The notes beneath the pieces were generated by a model. That model saw only the letters and a list, made by a program, of their open reading frames with translations. It ran no database searches and was not told the DNA's origin. The position numbers and the translations under genes were made by a program. From positions 1 through 64,000 of the forward strand of contig JAZTZP010000094.1 in NCBI GenBank assembly GCA_045637525.1: 64,000 nucleotides of DNA, in the 5' to 3' direction. Numbering within the stretch: position 1 is the stretch's first letter; each line of letters starts with the position of its first letter. This DNA comes from JAZTZP01 sp045637525. Lineage in GTDB: Bacteria; Bacillota; Clostridia; UBA1381. Of the stretch, positions 1 to 8,086 are shown one piece after another.

Positions 1-240
1 TAAATTATAGTTTATAGGCGTGTTTCAGTCTGCATTCGGTACGCTTTGCAAATAGGCTCCCTTGTGTAAAGGGAGCTGTCGCTGAAAGCGACTGAGGGAT
101 TGTCTTTCAATAAATCAACATATTTGAGGAACAATCCCTCCGTCATGGCTTACGCCATGCCACCTCCCTTTACACAAAGGAGGCTTGCAAAGCGGCATCG
201 GAATCCTACTGTTTTATCGCAGATAAACTATAATTTATTT
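1..240. repeat. MITE-like palindromic repeat element (type 1 interior)
   Basis: The ends are inverted: AAATTATAGTTTAT at 2-15 and its complement ATAAACTATAATTT at 223-236. The interior is a second, longer imperfect inverted repeat. Positions 41-75 (GCTTTGCAA, then CTCCCTT and GTGTAAAGGGAG) pair with 163-195. GGGATTGT at 96-103 pairs with ACAATCCC at 131-138. Two small hairpins sit on the arms, GTCGCT/AGCGAC (78-92) and CATGGC/GCCATG (144-159). No ORF is present. The first 19 bases and last 28 bases match the ends of the element at 50540-50882, although the interiors differ. The left boundary may lie outside the window. This is a non-autonomous repeat; no transposase is visible nearby. Confidence 0.75.
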
Positions 241-278
241 TGCTCATTCAAAAAACGTGAAATCATTCGGTGAAAATA

Positions 279-307
279 TTGACAATACAAAGGGAGTGTG
301 GTATAAT
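279..307 (+). promoter_or_regulatory. Consensus sigma-A promoter for the PHP gene
   Basis: TTGACA at 279-284 and TATAAT at 302-307 are separated by 17 bp, an exact match to the vegetative consensus. It lies about 40 bp after the repeat element and drives a leader of about 150 nt before the PHP-domain gene at 467. Confidence 0.85.
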
Positions 308-340
308 AGTCAATGATATTGCGGTAAAGAGGTGTTTTTT

Positions 341-400
341 GTGAGATATATTGAAACCGGAGTATCAGGTATTGAATTTAACATTTATATTTTCAGGTGA
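341..400 (+). CDS. Possible 19-codon leader ORF
   Basis: A GTG at 341 is preceded by AGAGGTG at 328-334 and opens a 19-residue frame (VRYIETGVSG...) that stops at 398. It lies inside the 5' leader of the PHP gene. It has no histidine run, so it does not look like a his-type attenuator peptide. It could be a translated leader, a remnant of a lost gene start, or chance. Confidence 0.2.
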   Translation: MRYIETGVSGIEFNIYIFR

Positions 401-466
401 GGCTGTTGTGCTGAGACTTAAATATATATTATAAATTTAAAATTGAATGGATGAAGGAGAATAACG

Positions 467-1261
467 ATGACATACAATTATCATACGCATACGTATAGAT
501 GCGGACACGCTTCAGGTACTGCAGAAGAATATATAAAACGGGCAATAGAGTGCGGAATAAAATATATGGGTTTTTCAGATCATATGCCTTTTATTTTTCC
601 GGATGGCTACGAATCAGGGCATAGGGTACCGGTTTCGCAGGTGGAGTCGTATTTTTCAGAATTAACAGAGCTTCGCGAAAAATATAGTGATAAAATTGAT
701 ATTAAAATCGGATTTGAAATGGAATATTATCCTACGCACTTTAAAAATATGCTGAAAAATGCAATTGAATACGGGGCTGAATATCTGATTTTGGGGCAAC
801 ATTATTTGGGAGAAGAACATCCGGACGGAGAGGCTGCAATACATCCCACTGACAGCTTTTTGAGATTGAAAGAGTATACTGACTGCGTTATTTCGGGAAT
901 AGAGAGTGGTGTGTTTACCTATATAGCACATCCGGATATGTTTAATTTTACAGGCGACGTATCGTTATATCGTGAAGAAATGCGGAAAATTTGCGTTGCA
1001 TCACGAACATACGGTATACCGCTCGAAATTAATTTTTTAGGCGTGCGTGCGAAGCGAAATTATCCGAATGAAGTTTTCTGGAAGATTGCAGGGGAAGAGA
1101 AGTCGCCTGTTACCTTCGGATTCGATGCTCATGATGCCAAATGTGCCTTTGACGGTGAGTCTTTCGGACCGGCACAAAAGATAGTCGAAGAATATAAACT
1201 AAACTATATAGGTAAGCCACGTATAAAACTTATTCAGGAAATGAAGAATATTTTATTATGA
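467..1261 (+). CDS. PHP-domain phosphatase, histidinol-phosphatase (HisJ/HisK) type
   Basis: This 264-residue protein begins with the PHP metal motif YNYHTHTYRCGH (residues 3-14). It continues with SDHMPF (about 37-42), the metal-ligand segment GFEMEYYP, LGQHYL, AHPDMF, EINFLG and a terminal FGFDAHDA. This order is characteristic of the monofunctional histidinol-phosphatase family, which dephosphorylates L-histidinol phosphate in histidine synthesis with a trinuclear metal site. The length is normal for the family. The ATG at 467 follows AAGGAGA with about 6 nt spacing. The gene is monocistronic: it has its own promoter and converges on the P-type ATPase, whose stop lies 20 bp away. No other his genes are nearby, so the assignment as histidinol-phosphatase rather than another PHP phosphoesterase rests on motif order alone. 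Confidence 0.85.
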   Translation: MTYNYHTHTYRCGHASGTAEEYIKRAIECGIKYMGFSDHMPFIFPDGYESGHRVPVSQVESYFSELTELREKYSDKIDIKIGFEMEYYPTHFKNMLKNAIEYGAEYLILGQHYLGEEHPDGEAAIHPTDSFLRLKEYTDCVISGIESGVFTYIAHPDMFNFTGDVSLYREEMRKICVASRTYGIPLEINFLGVRAKRNYPNEVFWKIAGEEKSPVTFGFDAHDAKCAFDGESFGPAQKIVEEYKLNYIGKPRIKLIQEMKNILL

Positions 1262-1281
1262 GATGCAAATGAAATAATTAA

Positions 1282-3099
1282 TTATTTTCCGCACCGCATA
1301 GAATTTAAAATTGCAAGTACTAAAACACCGACATCTGCAAATACTGCCGCCCACATTCCTGTAATACCTAAAGCACTTAAAATTAAAACAGCGAATTTTA
1401 CTGTTAATGAAACGGCTATGTTCTGACGGACAATTCTGAGTGTTTTTCCTGAAAGACGGATTGTGTAATCGAGTTTTGAGAGCTCGTCGGTCATTATAAC
1501 AATATCTGCCGCTTCAATTGCGGCATCGGAGCCGAGCTTTCCCATTGCTATTCCTATATCTGCAACAGATAAAACAGGCGCATCGTTAATTCCGTCGCCG
1601 ACAAAAACCAGTTTGGAATTCTTTGGTTTTGTTTTTATCATTTCTTCGACGGTGTATACTTTGTCTTTTGGGAGCAGATTTGCGTATACGTGGTGTATAT
1701 TAAGCTCTTCGGCGACTTTTTCTGCTGAGTGCAGGTTATCACCGGTGAGCATAGCAATTGTATTTACACCGGATTTTCTGAGAGCTGTTATTGCTTTTAA
1801 GCTATCAGGCTTAGGTTTATCGGAAAGTTCGATAAAACCAAGGTATTTTTTGTCTGCTGCTATATGAATAACGGTGTCTGAAGCTTTTGTTACGGATATT
1901 TTTTTAAAATTCATAAGCTTAGCGTTTCCGGCGTAAATGTCATGACCATTGACTACTGCATGAGTACCCATTCCGGGTATTTCTTCATAGTCGGAGATAA
2001 GAGAACTGTCTGCGATATGTGCGCAGGCTTTTTTTATGGCTATGGATAGGGGGTGGTTTGAATGATATTCTGCATATGCCGCAGTTTTTAAAAGCTCGTC
2101 GGAAGAAATTCCTTCAGGGCAGATGCGTTCAATTTCAAATATGCCTTTTGTGAGAGTACCTGTTTTATCAAATACAATGGTTTTGGCTTTGGCGATTGCT
2201 TCAAGGTAATTACTGCCCTTTATAAGGACACCTGATTTTGATGCGGCGCCGAGTCCGCCGAAAAAGCTGAGCGGCACAGATACAACAAGCGCACATGGAC
2301 ATGAAACTACCAAAAAATTAAGAGCGCGATAGCCCCATACAGATAAATCGGCATTGAAAAACAGCGGCGGAACAAAAGCTAAGAGAGCCGCAGATATTAC
2401 TACAACCGGAGTGTAGAAGCGTGCAAAGCGCGATATGAAGCTTTCGGAACGTGATTTTTTTGAAATGGCGTTTTCAACCAAATCAAGTATTTTATTTACA
2501 GTTGAGTTATGAAACTCTTTATTTACTGTAATATTTAAAACACCTGTAATATTTACAGAACCGCTTAAAACTTCGTCGTTTTCAGATACATCTTTTGGGA
2601 GCGATTCGCCTGTAAGTGCTGATACATCAAGAGCGGAGCTGCCTTTTGATACCACTCCGTCGAGTGGTATTTTTTCACCGGGGCGTACTACAATTGTATC
2701 TCCGACTGATACTTTATGAGGATCAACAACGGAGATTTCGCCGTGTTTTAAAAGGTTTGCATAATCGGGACGTATATTCATAAGCTCTGCAATAGACTTT
2801 CTTGATTTTGAAACGGCATAGTCTTCAAAAACCGAGCCGATTTGATAAAATATCATAACAGCCGCTGCTTCGGAAAATTCACCTATTGCAAAAGCTCCGG
2901 TTACGGCAATAGACATGAGAAAGTTTTCATCAAATACTTTTCCTTTGAGTATGTTTTTTACGGCTTTTAAAATTACGTTATATCCGCATAGCACACAGCT
3001 TAAACCGAACATCATGGTCTGAATGCCGGGAAGAGGGATGAAAAAGGCGACGGCGAATATTACGATGCAAAGAACTATTCTGTAAATTCTGAATTTCAT
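1282..3099 (-). CDS. P1B-type heavy-metal exporting ATPase (Zn/Cd/Pb class)
   Basis: A 605-residue membrane pump that couples ATP hydrolysis to metal efflux. Visible motifs are the actuator loop TGES (about 164-167), the CPC ion-binding motif in the sixth membrane segment (C267, C269), the phosphorylation site DKTGT (D311), the SNHP dipeptide segment of the nucleotide domain, and GDGINDAP. Near the C-terminus a membrane Lys (SLTVKF) and an Asp-x-Gly (FADVGVL) match the zinc/cadmium/lead (P1B-2) subclass rather than the copper subclass. The usual N-terminal HMA metal-binding domain is absent; the protein starts directly with membrane helices. Start ATG at 3099 has AAAGGA upstream. A perfect promoter and a 46 bp palindrome precede it, suggesting control by an ArsR/SmtB-type metal sensor encoded elsewhere. 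Confidence 0.92.
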   Translation of the reverse strand: MKFRIYRIVLCIVIFAVAFFIPLPGIQTMMFGLSCVLCGYNVILKAVKNILKGKVFDENFLMSIAVTGAFAIGEFSEAAAVMIFYQIGSVFEDYAVSKSRKSIAELMNIRPDYANLLKHGEISVVDPHKVSVGDTIVVRPGEKIPLDGVVSKGSSALDVSALTGESLPKDVSENDEVLSGSVNITGVLNITVNKEFHNSTVNKILDLVENAISKKSRSESFISRFARFYTPVVVISAALLAFVPPLFFNADLSVWGYRALNFLVVSCPCALVVSVPLSFFGGLGAASKSGVLIKGSNYLEAIAKAKTIVFDKTGTLTKGIFEIERICPEGISSDELLKTAAYAEYHSNHPLSIAIKKACAHIADSSLISDYEEIPGMGTHAVVNGHDIYAGNAKLMNFKKISVTKASDTVIHIAADKKYLGFIELSDKPKPDSLKAITALRKSGVNTIAMLTGDNLHSAEKVAEELNIHHVYANLLPKDKVYTVEEMIKTKPKNSKLVFVGDGINDAPVLSVADIGIAMGKLGSDAAIEAADIVIMTDELSKLDYTIRLSGKTLRIVRQNIAVSLTVKFAVLILSALGITGMWAAVFADVGVLVLAILNSMRCGK

Positions 3100-3115
3100 G
3101 CTGTATCTGTCCTTT

Positions 3116-3161
3116 CAGTTTATAATATGAATATATGAACATCTATTCATATTATAAACTG
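3116..3161. promoter_or_regulatory. 46 bp palindromic operator of the metal ATPase
   Basis: CAGTTTATAATATGAATA at 3116-3133 is repeated inverted and complete at 3144-3161. The centre carries ATATGAACAT/CTATTCATAT (3133-3152), which resembles the 12-2-12 operators of ArsR/SmtB metal sensors. The palindrome covers the -10 box of the divergent-strand promoter, a position suited to repression. No ArsR-family gene is in the window. Confidence 0.75.
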
Positions 3162-3179
3162 AATCCACGGTTTTGTCAA
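3151..3179 (-). promoter_or_regulatory. Consensus promoter of the metal ATPase gene
   Basis: On the minus strand TTGACA (3174-3179) and TATAAT (3151-3156) are separated by exactly 17 bp. The -10 box lies inside the palindromic operator. Confidence 0.9.
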
Positions 3180-3225
3180 TATTATTTTTATATTTTTTTG
3201 ATAAAAAGTAAATTTATATACTGTG

Positions 3226-3257
3226 CATAAAAATAGCACCTGCAAAATGCAGGTGCT
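3226..3257 (-). terminator. Rho-independent terminator after rpoD
   Basis: AGCACCTGCA (3235-3244) and TGCAGGTGCT (3248-3257) form a perfect 10 bp stem with an AAA loop. On the minus strand a T-rich tail (ATTTTTATG) follows. It lies 9 bp after the rpoD stop codon. Confidence 0.85.
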
Positions 3258-3265
3258 GAGTGTTA

Positions 3266-4336
3266 TTAATCAAGATAGTCTTTCAGCTTTTTACTTCTGC
3301 TCGGATGGCGAAGCTTTCTGAGCGCTTTTGCTTCAATCTGACGTATACGTTCACGTGTGACTTCAAATTCATGTCCAACCTCTTCTAAGGTGCGCTGTCT
3401 TCCGTCGTCTAAGCCGAAACGTAGCTTAAGAACCTTTGCTTCACGCGGGGTAAGAGTTTTTAAAACTTCATCAAGCTGTTCACGCAAGAGTACAGAGCTT
3501 GCGGCATCTGACGGAGCGGGAGCGTCGTGGTCTTCTATGAAGTCGCCTAAGTGGCTGTCTTCTTCTTCGCCGATTGGAGTTTCTAAAGAAACAGGCTCCT
3601 GTGAAATTTTTGATATTTCACGAACACGATCAAGCGGCATATTAAGCTCTTTTGATAATTCCTCATGGGTTGGCTCACGGCCTAATTCCTGAACTAACTG
3701 ACGAGAAACTCTGACAAGCTTATTTATTGTTTCAACCATATGAACCGGTATACGGATAGTACGTGCCTGGTCGGCAATTGCTCTTGTGATTGCCTGACGA
3801 ATCCACCAGGTTGCATACGTACTGAATTTATATCCTTTTTTATAATCGAATTTATCAACGGCTTTTATAAGACCGAGATTACCTTCCTGTATAAGGTCTA
3901 AAAACATCATTCCGCGACCTACGTATCTTTTTGCGATACTTACAACAAGACGAAGGTTTGCTTCGGCAAGCTTTTTCTTTGCCGCTTCATCGCCCTCAGA
4001 CATCAGTCGTGCAAGCTCGGTTTCCTCGGCGGGGGAAAGAAGGTCTACTTTACCGATTTCTTTAAGGTACATTTTAACGTGGTCGTCTATGTTTACGCCG
4101 TCGGGGATAGACAGGTCCTCAAGCTCATCACGGGAAATTTCAATTTCCTTTAATTCCTTTTCGAGGTCCTCTATAATTTCTATATTCTCTTTTTCAAAAA
4201 TGTCATAGAGTTTTTCAAACTGCTCGGGAGTGATTTCAACGTCTTCAAATGCGTCATTAATTTCTTTGAATGTTAAAATTCCTTTTGATTTTCCTCTGTC
4301 AAGCAGTTTTTTTATAATTACTTTTTTATCTGCCAT
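3266..4336 (-). CDS. rpoD: Primary RNA polymerase sigma factor (sigma-A/RpoD)
   Basis: 356 residues, the typical length of Firmicute sigma-A. A region 1.1-like N-terminus (about 1-60) is followed by region 1.2 ([11 protein letters not shown]), region 2 with the RpoD box around [19 protein letters not shown] and the -10 reading helix [14 protein letters not shown], region 3 ([13 protein letters not shown]), and region 4 with [20 protein letters not shown]. It directs RNA polymerase to vegetative promoters. It follows dnaG by 29 bp in the same direction, the conserved dnaG-rpoD order of the macromolecular synthesis operon (rpsU is not present here), and is closed by the terminator at 3226-3257. 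Confidence 0.98.
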   Translation of the reverse strand: MADKKVIIKKLLDRGKSKGILTFKEINDAFEDVEITPEQFEKLYDIFEKENIEIIEDLEKELKEIEISRDELEDLSIPDGVNIDDHVKMYLKEIGKVDLLSPAEETELARLMSEGDEAAKKKLAEANLRLVVSIAKRYVGRGMMFLDLIQEGNLGLIKAVDKFDYKKGYKFSTYATWWIRQAITRAIADQARTIRIPVHMVETINKLVRVSRQLVQELGREPTHEELSKELNMPLDRVREISKISQEPVSLETPIGEEEDSHLGDFIEDHDAPAPSDAASSVLLREQLDEVLKTLTPREAKVLKLRFGLDDGRQRTLEEVGHEFEVTRERIRQIEAKALRKLRHPSRSKKLKDYLD

Positions 4337-4365
4337 TTTTGGTCATTCCTTTCTGTTTATCCGGG

Positions 4366-6168
4366 TCACATTCCCGAACGACGTTCATTTATTTCAGTTT
4401 TTTTCTTTATGAGCTCGTTTATACGCTCTAAGCTTACGGTACCGCTATTGATTTCATTATTAATTTTACCCAGAATTATAGAGTCTAATAACTCACGTAC
4501 TGCGGCAGAATCTGCACTGTATATTTCGTGGTTATAGAAAACAGACGCTGCTTCGTTCTGACGGTCGATGTCATTGCTGAATGCATTCACCAAAACGGAT
4601 ACTTCCGGGGTATGTCCGGCATCCCAGCCGGCGTAAATCATTTCGGCAAGCGTTGTGTAAACATCACTTGAAAAATCCTTCGGCTCAAGCTCAGCACGGA
4701 CATCGGATGCCGCTTTTTTATCCCTTGCCATGATGCTGAGAAGTCGTTTTTCAGCTTCTGTAACAGGATTTCTTATTGTTTTAACCGGCGTGTGCTGTGA
4801 TGAGACAGTGCCTGCACTTTTTATAAAGCTCTGCTTTTTTTCAAAGTCTTTTTTTGCTGCGGTTTTTCTTGTGTTTTTCTTGTATTCCGCATATACGGCG
4901 TCCTTGCTTATATCAGCTTCTTTTGCAAGGGTGTCTATGTAAGCGTCTATTTCAACGGCGTTTGATAAAGAAGATAGTGCATCCATTGCTTCCCGTATAT
5001 AGCTTACCTTGTTGTCCGTATCGGATAAATCATACTTGAGTTTTAAAAGCGAGAGCTTATATTTCATTGCAGGAACTGCTTGACTGATTGCAGTTTTAAA
5101 CATCGCAATACCGTTTGTTTTGATGTATTCATCCGGGTCTTTGGCATTTTTTAGCTTAATAACCTTTGCTCTTGCACCAGCTGATGTTATTATATCAATG
5201 GCACGAAGTGTAGCTTTCTGACCGGCTTCGTCGCTGTCGTAGCACAGGAGTATTTCTTCTGAATATCTCATAAGCAACCGAACCTGCTCTTCCGTAACTG
5301 CTGTTCCGAGTGTAGCAACGATGTTTGTGATGCCTGCCTGATATACCGATATGACATCCATATAGCCTTCACATAAAATTACAGAAGCTTGTCCGGAGTT
5401 TTTTGCAAGGTTTAATGAGAAAAGGTTTCTTCCTTTATTAAATACTGCGGTTTCTCCGGAGTTAAGATATTTAGGCGGTTTGTAGCCGTCTTTTATCGTT
5501 GAATCCATAATTCTTCCGCCGAAGCCTATAATGTCGCCACGTGTGTTTATTATGGGAAACATTACTCTGTCGCGGAATTTGTCGTAAACACGCGATTCCC
5601 GCTTTACGGCAAGAGACGCATCTATAATTTCATCCTCTGTAAACCCTTTTGATTTTAAGTGGTTTAACAGCTTGTCGTAAGAGGGAGGGGCAAAACCTAA
5701 GCCGTAGGTGGTTATGGTTTTTGGCGTTATTTTTCGTTCGAAGAAATATCTGAGCGCTGTTTTTCCTTCCTCCGATGCGGTGAGTGAGGTGTAGAAAAAT
5801 CTCGCCGCTTCTTTGTTCATTTCATAGATGCGAAGCCTTTTATTATGCTCTTCGTCACTGTATGTGTTATCATCTTCGGGAAGTGCTATGCCGGCTCTGT
5901 CTGCAAGTATTTTCAGTGCGTCAACGAAATCAAGATTTTCGGTACGCATTACAAACTGAATTATATTACCGCTTGCGCCGCAACCGAAACAATGAAACAG
6001 CTGTTTTTCGCGACTTACGTGAAATGACGGCGATTTTTCGTTGTGAAACGGACACAGACCGCTGTAATCACGGCCGGAACGTTTTAACTCTACATAGCTT
6101 GAAACTAAATCTATAATATCGTTGGCTGCACAGATTTCACTTATTAAACTGTCAGAGTATTTTGGCAA
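4366..6168 (-). CDS. dnaG: DNA primase
   Basis: Synthesises RNA primers at the replication fork. The N-terminus carries the CHC2 zinc ribbon (CPFHNEKSPSF...HCFGCG). The TOPRIM catalytic core follows, with EGYMDV and the acidic LLCYDSDEAGQKA, and a C-terminal helicase-interaction region ends in NERRSGM. I place the start at the TTG at 6166-6168, giving 600 residues (LPKYSDSLI... read as MPKYSDSLI...). It follows GGAGGTG with 8 nt spacing and matches the usual beginning of primases. An upstream in-frame ATG at 6249 would add 27 hydrophobic residues unlike the family and would ignore the ribosome site. The gene sits between an unknown membrane protein upstream and rpoD downstream, all on the minus strand. 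Confidence 0.97.
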   Translation of the reverse strand: MPKYSDSLISEICAANDIIDLVSSYVELKRSGRDYSGLCPFHNEKSPSFHVSREKQLFHCFGCGASGNIIQFVMRTENLDFVDALKILADRAGIALPEDDNTYSDEEHNKRLRIYEMNKEAARFFYTSLTASEEGKTALRYFFERKITPKTITTYGLGFAPPSYDKLLNHLKSKGFTEDEIIDASLAVKRESRVYDKFRDRVMFPIINTRGDIIGFGGRIMDSTIKDGYKPPKYLNSGETAVFNKGRNLFSLNLAKNSGQASVILCEGYMDVISVYQAGITNIVATLGTAVTEEQVRLLMRYSEEILLCYDSDEAGQKATLRAIDIITSAGARAKVIKLKNAKDPDEYIKTNGIAMFKTAISQAVPAMKYKLSLLKLKYDLSDTDNKVSYIREAMDALSSLSNAVEIDAYIDTLAKEADISKDAVYAEYKKNTRKTAAKKDFEKKQSFIKSAGTVSSQHTPVKTIRNPVTEAEKRLLSIMARDKKAASDVRAELEPKDFSSDVYTTLAEMIYAGWDAGHTPEVSVLVNAFSNDIDRQNEAASVFYNHEIYSADSAAVRELLDSIILGKINNEINSGTVSLERINELIKKKTEINERRSGM

Positions 6169-6281
6169 AAATGTCACCTCCAAATGATTATGAAATTTAT
6201 TCACAATACAACGTATTAATATATACCCAAATACGCAAAAAATAAACATAAAATACGCAAAAACAATTTTTTTTGTTGAAT

Positions 6282-7796
6282 TTAATCAGTTTTTTCGTGT
6301 TTTATTATATTTTTTACGTAATTGTCAATAACTATACTTTGTTCATTGTCGTGTTTATAATACAAGGCTCCGTTTTTTAAATATAAAACATCAGTCGATG
6401 ATAATGCATAAAAATCGGCGGCGATGTTTTCATCTAAAGGTTGTACGGAATTATTTTTAATCCGCAAAAGTCTGAAGTAATTTTCATCTATGCATTCTGT
6501 TGCATAGATAGTGTTGCTGATACATACTATGTTTTTCAGCTGATAGGGAGTTATAAGCTGTGATTTACCGTTTGAATAAAGGTGTGTGCCGTATATGTCC
6601 GCATAAATGATGCTGTTATTAGCTAAAAGAGTATAGTTGTATGCGTTGTCGGACAGTACGTTTCGTTCGTTTATTCCGTTTTTATTCAGCTGAAACTCCA
6701 TAAGAGAGCTTGCCGATTCCCGGTATTGCATGAGTGCATAAAGCGCAGTGTTTGTATTTGTTAAAGTTATATCCCTTGCATCGGAGCCGGAATCAAACAT
6801 ATTAAAATTCAGATTTTTCTCCGTAATAACTCGGGTTTCGGTGCCGTATTGTGTAATACGTTTATATACAAAAAAATTATCATTTAGTTCCGGGGGAGCA
6901 GAAATTTTTGTTTCAATTAGGTGTAAGCCTTTTTGGGAAACCGAGTACAGAGAGCTGTAATCTGATCTGTGTATCAGTGCATAAACCATTGAGTTTAAAG
7001 AAAAAATATCACTCGTATTATCGTTTAGCTCAACAAATTGTTTATCTTTCGTACAGTAGAAAAGCTTGTTTTCCGATATATAGTACAAGGTTTTGGATTT
7101 TGCATCTATTTCAAAATCCGATACGTCAGGTATTCGGAAATCTTTGTTTTTATTTGTATCAAAAATTCCTAAAGCTCCGTCAGATGTACGGTAAATGATA
7201 GATGTGCCTTGTGAGCTTATGGAAAAATCATCCGTAGATTGTTCGCAAACTAAAAAAGGCTCTTTGCCCGAAACAGAGGTGTATAAACCGGAATTTTTCA
7301 AATAAGCCACAACTCTTCCGTTTTTGCTCGCATCAAATGTTGTTACATTATCATCTATTTTCATTAAAGAAGACGAAACATCATAATTGATTTTGTTGAA
7401 ATTCAAATAGATCAATTCGTTTCCGCTTAAGATGAACATCTTTTTTTTGTCGGCAGAAGAAATCGCTTTTTTACAGGTGTTTCCCGACAACTCATGGGTT
7501 TTTAAGTTGTCGAGATTATGTAAATAGACACCATCGTTTTTTTCGTATACAATGGTCTGATTTGAAAAGTAGTCGTAAAACATTTTATCTTCTTTAATCA
7601 TTGATAATACGTTTACGGCGGCAATTATTATACCTGTAAGTGTGACTGCCGCGACAATGATAAGAATGAGTGTATGAAGTATAACCATATCACGCACGGG
7701 GGTGTCGTCTACCTCGGGTGAGGTTTCATTGGCATTTTCCTGTGGTTTGATATTTTCTTTTTCTTCAATAGTATCTTTAGACTCGTCGGTATTCAT
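6282..7796 (-). CDS. Membrane-anchored protein of unknown function, probably a beta-propeller-like ectodomain
   Basis: 504 residues that I do not recognise as a named family. The first 37 residues are charged and acidic (cytoplasmic). One membrane helix spans about 37-67 (VILHTLILIIVAAVTLTGIIIAA). The remaining roughly 430 residues are predicted outside. They hold repeated short strands with Tyr/Asp/Asn turns such as GNELIYLNFNK, ENKLFYCTKD and SNGKSQLIT, the pattern seen in DUF5050-type or beta-propeller surface proteins. No catalytic motif is evident. ATG at 7796 follows AGGAGG with 7 nt spacing and a perfect promoter at 7846-7874. It precedes dnaG by 113 bp on the same strand and may be co-transcribed with dnaG-rpoD, since I see only a weak hairpin near 6260-6280 between them. 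Confidence 0.6.
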   Translation of the reverse strand: MNTDESKDTIEEKENIKPQENANETSPEVDDTPVRDMVILHTLILIIVAAVTLTGIIIAAVNVLSMIKEDKMFYDYFSNQTIVYEKNDGVYLHNLDNLKTHELSGNTCKKAISSADKKKMFILSGNELIYLNFNKINYDVSSSLMKIDDNVTTFDASKNGRVVAYLKNSGLYTSVSGKEPFLVCEQSTDDFSISSQGTSIIYRTSDGALGIFDTNKNKDFRIPDVSDFEIDAKSKTLYYISENKLFYCTKDKQFVELNDNTSDIFSLNSMVYALIHRSDYSSLYSVSQKGLHLIETKISAPPELNDNFFVYKRITQYGTETRVITEKNLNFNMFDSGSDARDITLTNTNTALYALMQYRESASSLMEFQLNKNGINERNVLSDNAYNYTLLANNSIIYADIYGTHLYSNGKSQLITPYQLKNIVCISNTIYATECIDENYFRLLRIKNNSVQPLDENIAADFYALSSTDVLYLKNGALYYKHDNEQSIVIDNYVKNIIKHEKTD

Positions 7797-7845
7797 TTGA
7801 TAGCCTCCTGAAAAGTTTTATAATACCAAGTTAAATGTTATTTAT

Positions 7846-7874
7846 ATTATACCACGATTAAACCGATTTGTCAA
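7846..7874 (-). promoter_or_regulatory. Consensus promoter upstream of the membrane protein-dnaG-rpoD cluster
   Basis: Minus-strand TTGACA (7869-7874) and TATAAT (7846-7851) have exactly 17 bp between them, about 50 bp before the ATG at 7796. Confidence 0.9.
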
Positions 7875-8007
7875 ATTTTATTCCAAAAACATACAAACCA
7901 AAACAATATATGATAAATATATGAAAATATATCCTGATTTTGCAATTAACTTTCGCTCAGAAATACAAGGTGTATACAAATTCAAAGTTTTTTTGTCTTT
8001 TTTCGCA

Positions 8008-8036
8008 TTTACATTGATATTTAATTATGGTATAAT
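8008..8036 (+). promoter_or_regulatory. Orphan plus-strand promoter facing the glmS 3' end
   Basis: TTTACA (8008-8013), 17 bp, then TATAAT (8031-8036), with TATGG before the -10. No plus-strand gene follows. A transcript would begin near 8043 and run through the glmS terminator hairpin and antisense into glmS. The remaining sequence 7875-8007 is AT-rich with nothing I can assign. Confidence 0.45.
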
Positions 8037-8039
8037 ATC

Positions 8040-8079
8040 TAAAGATAAAATTCTGCGAAAGAAAGCTTCCGCAGAATTT
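8040..8079 (-). terminator. Probable glmS terminator
   Basis: AAATTCTGCG (8048-8057) and CGCAGAATTT (8070-8079) form a 10 bp stem with a 12-base loop. It begins 8 bp beyond the glmS stop. The minus-strand tail is TATCTTTAG, a weak T tract. Confidence 0.6.
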
Positions 8080-8086
8080 AAAATAA

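Noticed and set aside
341..400. Histidine attenuator leader for the PHP gene
   Set aside because: The small frame contains no histidine codons and no terminator/antiterminator pair follows.
1273..1286. AATAATTAATTATT palindrome as a bidirectional terminator between the PHP and ATPase genes
   Set aside because: It has no GC stem and overlaps the ATPase stop region, so it is unlikely to terminate transcription.
6232..6263. Two copies of ATACGCAAAAA as an operator for dnaG
   Set aside because: Short AT-rich repeat with no promoter in proper register; likely chance.
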